From: Pontederia crassipes
Taxonomy: Eukaryota; Streptophyta; Magnoliopsida; Commelinales; Pontederiaceae
Direction: 5' to 3'
NCBI GenBank assembly: GCA_030549335.1
Contig: CM060195.1
Location: 14,377,501-14,441,500, forward strand
DNA: 64,000 nt
The notes under the pieces are model-generated. The model was not told the origin of the DNA. It was given only the letters and a program-made list of their open reading frames with translations, and made no database searches. Shown here one piece after another: positions 46,844-57,095 of this stretch (its first letter is position 1; each line of letters begins with the position of its first letter). The translations under genes and the position numbers were made by a program.

Positions 46844-47653
46844 GGTATAATATATTATAGGTAACATTTATAGTTATACAAATTAACATTACCTACTTAA
46901 ATACAAATCAATGTAGGTATATATATGAATTTCTATTTAATACATGAATATCTATTGAAGAAAGTGTCTCTTGTATTCTTATACTTATATACATACATGT
47001 ATATTTGTATTCTTATACTTCTACGAAAACAATAAGAATTAATATTTAATTAAAATTTAGTGATGGTAAAATTGGCGTCGTATTTGCATCATATTAGTGA
47101 CGTGGGACTTAAGTGCCTCAGTAGCATCACTGATGCTGCGGCGCAACAATTTCAGCGCCACATTAGTCGACACCTCCACGTCGTTGAACATCAACTAGTG
47201 CATCAACGTCGCTTTGGCATCGACAACAATGCAACACTAAATTTGACAAATCCCAGCGTCACAAAGTACTATGGTGCAACGCATTTATCGCCACTAATTG
47301 TCGATGCCACTACGACACTAAGTATAAGCTCTCAATCCAGCGTCGCTTTAGCATCGGCCTGCTTGTGACACTAAGGTGGACAATACGTACGTCTTTTGAC
47401 CCTAAAGTAGCGCTGATATTTATCGCACTTTATGTTGTTAGCGCGTGCACTTGTGGTGTCTCTGTAGCATCGAAAAAGAGTCAACATAGCGTCCCATTTT
47501 TGAAATGCGAGGCAATGCTAAACTGAAGCAAACATGAGGCTATATGCGTCGCATTTTTTCTGACGCTGTGGCGATGCTATTGCATGCGTCGACTTATCGT
47601 TGCCATTTTTGAGACGCTAAATCGCGTCTCTATTCAATAATTTTCTTGTAGTG
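46844..47653. mobile_element. Right end of CACTA B1
   Basis: AT-rich start, then dense GCGTCG/GACGCT subterminal repeats (47,060-47,640) and terminal AATTTTCTTGTAGTG. The following triplet is CAC; its partner is unknown because the left end was not found. Confidence 0.75.
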
Positions 47654-48908
47654 CACATTTATCTATTTGTATCTAAACTTTATTAATTTCATTATATGTA
47701 TTTATGAGACTTCAATTGAATTTACACATCTTCATTTATCTTGACAATTTTAAAGCATATTGCATCTGAAGTTGTTGCAAGTTTATAATTTGTGAAATTT
47801 TATTATATAATTATTCATGTTATTTTAATTTTATGTATTTATTGATATATTTTTCTGTGGTTAAAAAAATAAAAAAATGTTACTTTAATATTGTACCTAA
47901 ATTCTAGGTTGAGTCCACATGCTAAAATGAACTTAAGTAGAAATTCGAATGTGACAATCTTACTTTAAACTTATTACTTAATCTCTCTTACTTTCCATGT
48001 ATAAGTACAGAAGTAATGAAAACCAGAATTTTTTTTGTAAGGAGTATAGCTGAACATGCATTACAACGTATATGAAATCCCACTTGCTTGTCATATAAAT
48101 ATTTGTTTGGTCTAGATCACGAATATCCAAGACTAATAGTATTCGACTAATATGATATTTAAATGAAAGCAATATGTATAAATCCTCATCAAAGTAATGT
48201 CTTGAAAAATTAAACTTGAGCTACTCGCATCTAACGACTTAGGATATAACTCAGTGTTATCAAGTTGTTAGCTACAAATCAGTTATTAATCCTCTTCGTT
48301 GAATTAATATATCAAGGCGACCTCGCACGCAATGGGTTATGTGAACTGTTAATAATATAAATTGGTGCCTTAACTGAATGCATAATATCGATGATGAATG
48401 ATTTGAGCAGTCATGAGAATGGCAACGGACTCAACGTGACAAGAGAGCATGATTCGAGGAACACAAAATATGGTTCACGCCTTCCCTTTTTGTACGTATA
48501 AGTGGCCTACGTTCATACAAATCACGAAGCTCCCAACTCCAAGACAAAGTTTCCAATTAAAGAAAGGAACAACTGTTTCCAACAAAAGACAAAAGATAAG
48601 TGCTGTCTAACGGTCTTTGTCATGTTGCAACATGCAAATATAACTGGCTCGAATACTGTCACACCTATTCCTGCCTACGAACCAGTAAGAGAGGAGGAGA
48701 AAGAGACATAATATACAATATAATATATATAGAGAGAGAGAGAGAATTAGAGAATTAAATCCATATATTTGACCAAATTCTTATTCCACATCTCAATTGT
48801 CTATGAAATAAAAAAGTATTCAGGATTTGACCGAAAAAAGAAATGATGTTTAGAAAATTTTCATGCATGCGCCACGAGCTACTGCATCTTATTGTACTAT
48901 AATTGCTA
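47654..48908. other. Intergenic region, downstream of the MYB gene
   Basis: AT-rich, no supported gene. It includes a short GA repeat (48,730-48,746). The part next to 48,909 is presumably the 3' untranslated region of the MYB gene. Confidence 0.6.
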
Positions 48909-50722
48909 CTACTCCAGAGAGGAAGGGAATTGCAGTGACAGCATCTCTATCAGATCCATATCCCTGATGTTGTTGTCGCAGGAAAGTTGGTCTATGCCGT
49001 TATTGAACAGCTCAGTGGCCCCAACGCCGTTCGGCATGCCAAGTTGAGTGTTGTTATCCACAGCCAACGAAGGAGTTGAATCCTGCAGAAGATAGGATAC
49101 ATAGTTGTCGATGTCTGCGGCATAGGTACTCGCACTGCCACTGCTCGTGCAACTATTAAAACTATCAACCATTGCAGGCTGATAGTTGTTGCCTGCAGTG
49201 TTGTTAAGCAGCAGCGACGGCGACGGAGGAGACTCCGAAAATAACAGGCTTACATCCACATTGGAAAGCAAGCCATCCTGATCAGCAGCAGCAGGCTTAA
49301 ATGGCTCCTCCACGCTCCCAGTAACTCCTTGCTTAATAAAGTTGTTCGCGAGAGCATTAACGTCATCCTCCAAAAATTGTGTGTCATTTGGTTCATTCGG
49401 CTCATGATGAAATGGCAAGGGCAATGACGGCGGCGCTGGGTTAAACGTCATACCGTTGAGGTAGCCTATCGGACTCGAACGCATGGTTGTGAACGAAGCA
49501 CTGGAGGTGGCAATGGTGGTGGCGTCCTTGGCGAGATCGACAGTTTTACTTCTGATGTAATCTTGAAGAATGGAAGGTTGAGGCTTAGGAACGTTCTTGT
49601 TCTCCACCTTTTTGCTCTTTCTCCTGTTGGCGTTCTGCCTCCTCTTCGTAGCATTCCAATGGTTCTTGATTGAGTTCTCAGACCTGCCGCGAATACGTTT
49701 CGCAATCTCTGCCCATCTATTTCCAAATATCTTATGGGCATCCACAAGTTGCCTCTCCTCTTCCTCAGTCCATGTGTCCTTCTGCAATAATATATATAAT
49801 TAAGGAGCTACTTAATTGCTAGTTAATTATGATATAATCATTAAATGAGGAAAGATGTTTGGTGGCCATCCATGTTAATTACTTTGCAAAAATAGCAAGT
49901 ATTGTCCTGCAAACAAAGCCCTGTTAGATTGCAGGGAAGAAACAAGGAATCGCTTCAAGTTTTAAAGTAAAAAAAAATAAAAATAATAAAAATAATAATA
50001 ATAATAATAATAAGGAAGCACATATACTGTAATAAAAGACCTTGATGTCTGGTCTCAGATGATTGTGCCATCTTTCCCTGCATTGTTTTCCGATCCGTCC
50101 GACTAGTTTCTTCGCAATGTGAGACCATTTCCTGACGCCGTGTTGCTTCACCAATCTGACCAGCATACTGTATGCATGCAAAAACAGATCGCTTATACAT
50201 GTTCAACATATACATAAACCATTAACATACAAACATATGTAGACATATAAAGAACGCTTGTTACCTGTCTTCCTCAGATGTCCATTGCCCTTTCACTACG
50301 CTCCTCACACCAGAACTTTCTGCGGCATCAGTAGCAGAATATGCAAAGCCATGTTGCATTTGCATATCTTCTCTACCAACCACCATTCTTGAAGGGGCAT
50401 TATTCTCAATAGTGTTCCCACCAGCGCCGTTGAAAGAGCCAAATGTGATTCTGGCCTCATTGACGAAATTTGGAGCGCCCGGAGGAAGCATAGGCATGGC
50501 ACCGACCCCGACGGCGCCCTCAGTCATTGGAGCCGGAATACATCTGATCAGTGACGTCTCCATCTCGTGCGATCGCGTTGACATGGGGTTGTTGGGGAAG
50601 CATGGCACCCCTTGCGGCGAACTATGGAGGAACCTCTCGAATGGGGTCAGCAGTGGTGCCGGACGAAGTAGGCGAAGGTGTTTAGGTAGCATGTGGTCCA
50701 TGTTGCCGATTCCCGCTCTCAT
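48909..50722 (-). CDS. R2R3-MYB transcription factor, MYB98/64/115/118/119 type
   Basis: Three exons: 50,722-50,265, 50,167-50,041 and 49,781-48,909, joined by GT-AG introns of 97 and 259 bases, giving 485 residues. Residues 1-143 are a long, low-complexity N-terminal region. R2 (about 144-195) shows KGQWTSEED, KWSHIAKKLVGRIGKQCRERW. R3 (about 196-246) shows TWTEEEE, RWAEIAKRIRGRSENSIKNHWNATKRR, with Trp at all three core positions of each repeat. A basic NRRKSKK stretch follows, probably nuclear localisation. SIKNHWNATKRR is the hallmark of the MYB98/64/115/118/119 clade, which in Arabidopsis acts in female gametophyte and seed development. Which member this matches is not decidable here. 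The acidic, Asn/Ser-rich C-terminus may be an activation region. The start is the first Met after an upstream in-frame TGA. The frame is intact, and this is the only apparent host gene in the window. Confidence 0.92.
49978..50014. repeat. AAT microsatellite in MYB intron 2
   Basis: (AAT)n with interruptions inside the 259-base second intron, close to its 5' end on the gene strand. Confidence 0.9.
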
Positions 50723-51027
50723 AATGCTCGAAGAACCTGTGGGTCGTGAGAAATCAAATATAGATCAGGAAGATAATAAAAATTTTCCAGTATAAGAGTG
50801 GCTCCTTTATGTGTGAGGGAAATGAAAGGAAACATTGAGAAGTACAGGGGAAAGAGAAGTGGGTGCAACAGTTACCTTACAGAGGAGGAGGAAGAGAAGG
50901 GGGAGGGGGAGGAAGAGGAGGAAGAATGATTAATGGGAAGAATAGTGATCTATGAATATATATATATCACTTGCAGTCGTCTATCTCAGGTAATAGACTG
51001 CTGAAGTTATCCTTAGCTTTGGTACCC
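50723..51027 (-). promoter_or_regulatory. MYB 5' untranslated region with CT-rich tract
   Basis: About 300 bases between the TATA box and the start codon. A long pyrimidine tract on the gene strand (50,878-50,930; GAGGAGGAAGAG-type on the plus strand) resembles the CT-rich leaders of many plant genes. Confidence 0.5.
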
Positions 51028-51035
51028 TTTTTATA
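51028..51035 (-). promoter_or_regulatory. Candidate TATA box of the MYB gene
   Basis: Minus-strand TATAAAAAGGG about 310 bases before the start codon. It is the best TATA match in the upstream 500 bases; a TATATATA run at 50,957-50,966 is an alternative. Confidence 0.5.
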
Positions 51036-51487
51036 CACTTAGTTATGAAAAATTCTGCACTATATTCCACCAATCCTAAGACTAAATGAACAAGATCTTT
51101 TCTCTATAGTGAAAGGAATGGAAAGTTCAAGCAATTAAAATACACATCATGCACTTATTGTAGTCTGATTATGGTAAATTTAACTGAGATAGGACGACCG
51201 GCCGCGGTGAGATTACCGACGTCTCTTACTTGCCTTTTAGGAAGAAAAGAAAATTCTATCTCATGCATTTACTGTGCTTAGCTCATGCCAGTTAAACAAT
51301 CTATTAATGTACATTATCAAAATAGTTTTCATATGTGTAATTTTATATTTTATGCATAAAACGGAAAATCGGACGGCTTGGATCAAGGATAGACATCAAT
51401 ATATCGTATTAAATTTAGCATTGATTCCATCCCCATCATATTAATTGAGAGTTAATAATCTCCAACTTGCATAATTGGAAAGGTTTA
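51036..51487. other. Upstream region of the MYB gene
   Basis: No gene seen. AT-rich DNA between the TATA candidate and the MITE; upstream regulatory sequence is likely here but no specific site is supported. Confidence 0.4.
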
Positions 51488-51831
51488 ATGAACGTGTCAC
51501 ACGTTTCCGTATCACGCGTATGTGAAAGGATTTTACACATAATTTTCTTTATTTTTTATATATTTCTTCATTAATAATTTAGAGGACCATTGATGATAAA
51601 TGTTATTCAAATAATCAACAATAATTATATTCATCATTTCAGAAATTTTACGAACTTTTGCACATTATTATCTTTCATAATAGATATAACCATTTTATGT
51701 AACTTCTTATATTATAAAATTATTTTTGTTATCAACAATGATACTCTAACTATTAGTAAAGAAATATATAAAAAAATATGCGTACAGTCGTTTGACACAC
51801 GCGTGATACGAAAAGTGCATGACATGTTCAT
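51488..51831. mobile_element. MITE-like inverted-repeat element (344 bp) upstream of MYB
   Basis: Terminal inverted repeats of about 75 bases: ATGAACGTGTCACACGTTTCC at the left pairs with the reverse complement of the right end (ATGTTCAT). Both arms contain CGTATCACGCGTNTGT. The centre is AT-rich without coding capacity. A clear target duplication was not identified, so the superfamily is open. Confidence 0.78.
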
Positions 51832-53479
51832 TTTCTAATTGAAATGCTTATATCTATTTTTAAAGAAAAGTACATGGATAATTATGTGTTACTAGAACAA
51901 TAATATTTATTGCAATTTTCTTTTATTATACTATGTGGACCATATTTATTTAATGATAGGAATTGATGTTTTTGAAAATCTATAATTGAATGTCTTTTAT
52001 TTACAATGCAATGATAATTAATGTAATAATCAAATGTGAAAGAACTAGAGAAAATAATTGCTCCGATATTTAGTATGCTTAATTACTCCTTTCGTACTTT
52101 AATAAATTAGTCTATGAAGCTATAAAAATAATGAGATATTAACCATTAATTAATATCATACTACATTAACAACACATTGAAAACTTCTATCAATTAATGA
52201 AACATTCTTCGTGGTATTAATAAAAAAGTTATCGACCATTATTTTTTAATGTAATAATTAAATGACTAATGTGAGAATTGATAATAATTAAATGCTATCA
52301 AGTGCACTTGCCATTAAAGTAGTGCAACGAATATATATTTTTCGATCCTATATAATATCACAGGCTAATAGAGGACAACATAATATCGATAAATATTTGA
52401 GAAACTAAATTAATTGAAAAATAAAAATGTAATGAAGTAATGATGCATATGACCTTCGACTGGGTTAATAAGATTAAGGACAGATTGATTTTACCGCAAT
52501 AATAAGTTAATTTCTAACAATAGAGTATGGTCTAATTGATGTATTCATCTTCTACCAAGATAGGCTAGCCTATCTTAATTCAAATGACATTAAGATCACT
52601 TTTATAAGAATAATAATCTAATGAAACTTGATATTAGAATACATTAAAATATATTCTTTAAACTATTGTCATCTATACCACAGTATGATCAATAAACCCC
52701 ATGATAAGCACTTCATCTAGGATCGTACGAGTTACGACATGCAATACTTGGACTTAAAGGTCAAGGTTCATTTTCACTAAAAAACAATCATGCAATAAAA
52801 AAGTAACTATTCCTATCATGATAATAGATAACTAAACAAGATAATTAATATCTAAAGAACTATTAATGACAAAGCTTTGATCGATTATGAAAATTTTCTA
52901 ATAGTGCCCTATTTATAATTAAAACTATTACTAACATTTAGGATAGATAAACAAAAGCAATACTTTACCACATAAAATACAAAGGATAGAAAGATAAAAT
53001 GATGATGCATTAGGTTATCCCAATAATATGTTGAACAAACAGTAATCATTGATAAACTACTGCTCGATCCTCGTCTAACAATTATTGTGCAATAATCTTC
53101 TCAATAATCCTCTATGATGCTCCCACTTTTTTGCTTCAAAGAACATATTGCAAGTCTTAGCATCTAGATTTCTATCTATCAAAGGTATCTAGATATAAGG
53201 GTTTACGTTTCCATGTGATGGATGTCATGACTTATGAATCGAGGCTATTCAAGATGATATTGATAACTTATGGTTTTCACAGTAGTGACGTGGATGTAAC
53301 AACCTCAAAAAAAATTAACTCTTCAATCTTGAATTTTTATTGGTGTCATTAATCTTTACAACTCTGAAATCTCGATCTTTAGTTATGAACTTCTCACTAG
53401 TCTGTTTTGTCAAAATTGTGTAATGATGCGTCAAAAAGCAATGCTACCCATGACTAGGGTGTCATCGATTAATCAACCG
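51832..53479. other. AT-rich intergenic region
   Basis: No gene, RNA or clear repeat recognised. Short inverted phrases such as GATAGGCTAGCCTATC (about 52,560) occur but nothing extended. Confidence 0.5.
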
Positions 53480-54420
53480 CGTGCTCCACTAAAATCATTT
53501 ATTCTGATGATTGTTATAATCTTTCATGTTATTTTAAAAAATCATTAGCATGTGCATTAGTTGAGCTATATGTTTGGTATAAAAGATATGGGATTATTTT
53601 CTTTGGTAATATTTTGATTTATAGCAATCATTTGTGTCACCATCTTGATGATGTTTTGAGTTGCAGTAAAGACTTGCATGATTCCTTTCATGAGCTGAGT
53701 TATTTGCTTGGTTATGAATCTTACAATATTTGCTTGATTCATTTTATTTCGTAGGAATTGACATTTTTATTTTGGAACCACTTGAAAACCTCCATATTGA
53801 ATTCCTAGTTCTTTGGAATATATTGCACACCTTATTTGATAGGATCCTTATATGTAAAAGAAGGTCCTTAAAGTTTCGCGATTTGTTTCTTCAAATACCA
53901 TTGTCTCATGAGAATAAGATATTTCATCTAGGTGAGTATGAGAGTTGCATTACGTCTCATATTACTTATGTTGTTATTGTTGTATACTTGCAAGATCTTA
54001 ATAGCATGGTAGAAATGAGAAATTATTGCAGTTCCAATTAAGATGCATCATCCCATCCGACGCAGGAAAAGAAAGTATCAATATCTCCATTATGCATGTC
54101 TTAAATTATTTAATAAATTCACATATGTGATACGTTATGTTCTCCTTACTTTGAATGTAGATTCGAGGAAGAATCCTTTTGAAGAGGAGGGGAATGATAT
54201 GAACCTGAAAATGCCCATAATTACAGCTAGTGATAGAAGAACGTTCTAGCAAACTTTGATGATCAAGAGAATATTTTTGATCTTCTAGATAAAGAAATTG
54301 AATATAATCAAGAATCACTTATAATATCAAGGGCAAAAGAACTTCAAGCTACAATTGAAAATCATTTACAATGTGGGCATGCAATTACAATTCACATCCA
54401 ACTTCTCAATGTGTTACAAA
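53480..54420 (+). pseudogene. Eroded Ty3/gypsy pol remnant
   Basis: Scattered pol phrases in order: an RT-like stretch GIIFFGNILIYSNHLCHHLDD at about 53,590 (site of the usual DDILIYS motif, catalytic Asp pair lost), a region at 53,850-53,960 in the RNase H to integrase interval, and at about 54,155-54,210 SRKNPFEEEGNDMN, close to the usual end of chromovirus pol (N-P-F-x-E-x-G-D/N-D). It ends with SRAKELQ (about 54,335), matching the usual R-A-K tail. Frameshifts and deletions throughout; no functional product. Confidence 0.65.
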
Positions 54421-54539
54421 TTGGAATGCATGAAAAGTCAGCATAATTTGTGCCAAATAAATCATAGTTTAAAAATATTTATTTAAAATTTTTAGAATTA
54501 ATTAGATATGGAATATGCTATTGAGATGGTAATAGAAAT

Positions 54540-56130
54540 TGAGTTTGTTATTTTAGTAAATTAGTTAGGTTACTTGTAGGCTAAGTTAGGATATTTTCTT
54601 CTAAAATAAATTTTGTTTCTAGGGCTTATAAATATCGATACTCTTGTTATTTGAGACATCTTTGAATCTATTCTCCTGTAGCATGTTCTTCGGGAACTTT
54701 CGTTGTTAATTACAAGGTTATTAATTTTGTGATTAAATCCATCTATTTATAATATCGATTGCTTGGTTCATTGATAATCTTGAGGTTAATATTCCACTGC
54801 CTGAAATTCATTTGATCTTATTTTTCTTGATTATCATATATTATTTCAGTCACTCAAGGCATTATTCTTGAGTATGGTATCACCTTGGTTGACATCTGCT
54901 CTTCTTTTCTACTATTCCTCTTGGACAATGTCAATGCATGATCTTCTCTCCAAGACAACAAAAAGCTAGAAGGTCACATTTTTTTCCAATTTTTTCTTTT
55001 TGCATCTCCTCTACGAGACGCCGAAAGCCCGAGGGTGACATTCTTTTTTTTCTCTCAAGGTTTTTCTTTTGGCACTATCACCTTTCTCTTCACGATTATG
55101 AAAACTAGAGGACAATTTTTTTTTTCAATATTTTTCTTCTGTGCATAGTTTATGATTTTTCATTTTTTATTAATTGTTCATGATGATCTTCCTCTTTAGG
55201 ATGATGAACTCCAAGATAGGTTTTTTTTTGTATTTTTTATTCTTATTGTAAAATATTAATACTACATGTGGGAATACAAGTATGAAAACAAAAGAAAACT
55301 AATAAAAAGCTCAAAGTTTACATCGCTAAATTGAGTTGTTATTTTAGTAAATTAGTTAGGTTACTTGTAGTCTAAGTTAGGATATTTTTTCCACAATAAA
55401 TTTTGTTTCTAGGGCCTATAAATACTGATAATCTTGTTATTTGAGACATCTTTGAATCTATTGAAATTTGGCTTAATTGCTTTTGCTGTGAGGGAACTCC
55501 TGCAACCCATTCTTCGAAAACTTCTGTTGTTAATTATAAAGTTGGTAATCTTGTGATTAAATTCATCTATTTATAACATCAATTTTTTGGTCCATTTGTA
55601 ATCTTGAGGTTGATATTCCACTGCCTGAAATTCGTTTGATCTTATTTCTCTAGATTATCATATATTGTTCCGATTATTCAAGGCATTATTCTTGAGTATC
55701 GTATCACTCTTGTTGACATCTGCTCTTCTTTTCTACTATTCCTCTTGGATGATGGCAATGCATGATCTTCTCTCCAAGACACATAAAGCCAGAGGGTCAC
55801 ATTTTTTGCAAAATTTTCTTTTTGCATCTCCTCTACAGTCATCGAAAGCTTGAGGGCGACATTCTTTTTTTTCTCTCAAGGTTTTTCTTTTGGCATGATC
55901 ACCTTTCTCTTCATGATTATGTAAACCAGAGGACAATGTTTTTTCTCAATATTTTTCTTCTATGCATAGTTTATGATATTTCACAATTTTATTTATTGTT
56001 CACTATGATCATACTTCTCCTTAGGATGATGAAATCTAAGATTAGGATTTTATTTTTGTATTTGTCCTTATTGTAAAATACTAACGCTATAGGTGGGAAT
56101 ACAAGTATGAAAACAAAAAGGAAACTAATA
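54540..56130. repeat. 792-bp tandem duplication
   Basis: GTTATTTTAGTAAATTAGTT starts at 54,546 and again at 55,338, and both copies continue colinearly through TGTTGACATCTGCTCTTC and AGTATGAAAACAAAA. Each has a CTTATAAATA/CCTATAAATA box. They follow the pol remnant and may be the 3' end or LTR-related sequence of that element. Short frames inside (such as 55,665-55,853) are not supported as genes. Confidence 0.85.
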
Positions 56131-57095
56131 AAAAGTTCAAACTTTACATTGCTTGGAATCAAACATATGGCAAATACATTCATGGAAATTGGACAAAAAT
56201 GATCCAGACCAAAAAGAAACATTTGATGAAGCATTAACTGAAATGAGATCTTTCATGCATCTATTCGACTTTGTAGAGATTGAGATGAAGAGTAGTTGAG
56301 TCCATGCGACTGATGAAGATCCATTTTTTTATGAGAGGAAAAAAGTCTCGATCAATTGGGATAGAGGAGGAATTCGATAGTTTCTTTCCATCGAATCGGT
56401 ATTTTGCAAAGTTCAACCAAGAGATCAAGTTTGTATGAATTGATCTGGACCATCATACCAACTTCCATTCATGATGGCTAGGATTCAATGATTTTAGGGT
56501 GAGATAAAAAATCTGATATCACCCTAATTTTCCTATATGTAAGGAAAATGAAGAGTTCATTTGATTTTTTATATTTTTTACATAATATATGATGAAATAT
56601 ATAAGAATGATTTAATTAGTTTTTTTTATTTCATAGCTCTTATTTAATGAATTTAATGTGCCTTATTTTTGTCAATATAAAAATCTTAGTCGTTTTACCT
56701 TACTTTAATATAATATAATATAATCAAAACTTATTAAGCATAATATTTGACAAATATATATATATATTAAAAATATATTTTTATAAATGAATATATTATC
56801 GTTGATCTTATTGATTTAAAAAATATACTTCGATCGTCCAACTTAATCGATTCAACCTCTATAGTGAGTTTTTCGTAGAAAACAAAATCTAAACTATAAC
56901 TCTTTAAGGTAATTGTTTAGTTGGGTTGTTACAATATTAGTTCCAATCTTCTTAATCACTTTCGATAGGTTTATTCTTAAATACTCATCGAAAATGTGAT
57001 CTCCTTTTTTTTTTAATTTCCCATTCCATGTTAGAAAAATTAAAAGTGATATTTTTTTGATCTTAGTCTTGTTAGGAAATTAAAAGTGGCAACTA
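56131..57095. other. AT-rich region without recognised features
   Basis: No coding region or extended repeat. Short TA run at 56,754-56,766. Confidence 0.5.

Larger units (their letters stand above)
21474..47653 (-). mobile_element. CACTA element B1, left end lost, interrupted by nested insertions
   Basis: Own segments: 21,474-26,168, 36,551-about 36,950 and 46,844-47,653. They hold a decayed TNP2-type transposase, an AT-rich region, a GC-rich block, subterminal repeats around GACGCTA/TAGCGTC, and the terminal TTTTCTTGTAGTG at 47,641-47,653. The order matches intact copy B2 (37,788-44,453). Removing the Athila-like insertion restores continuity of the subterminal repeat zone. The left terminus was not found; the gypsy remnant ends at 21,473 where the TNPA-like gene should be. 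Confidence 0.78.

Noticed and set aside
48502..48711. 69-codon plus-strand frame near the MYB gene
   Set aside because: Short, no domain, no supporting neighbouring exon signals; probably chance.
53730..54041. 103-codon frame as a host gene
   Set aside because: Flanked by RT-like and pol-end phrases in the same direction, so better read as part of the eroded gypsy pol.
55665..56076. Leu/Phe-rich frames suggesting small membrane proteins
   Set aside because: Inside the 792-bp duplication, not conserved in the other unit, T-rich composition.
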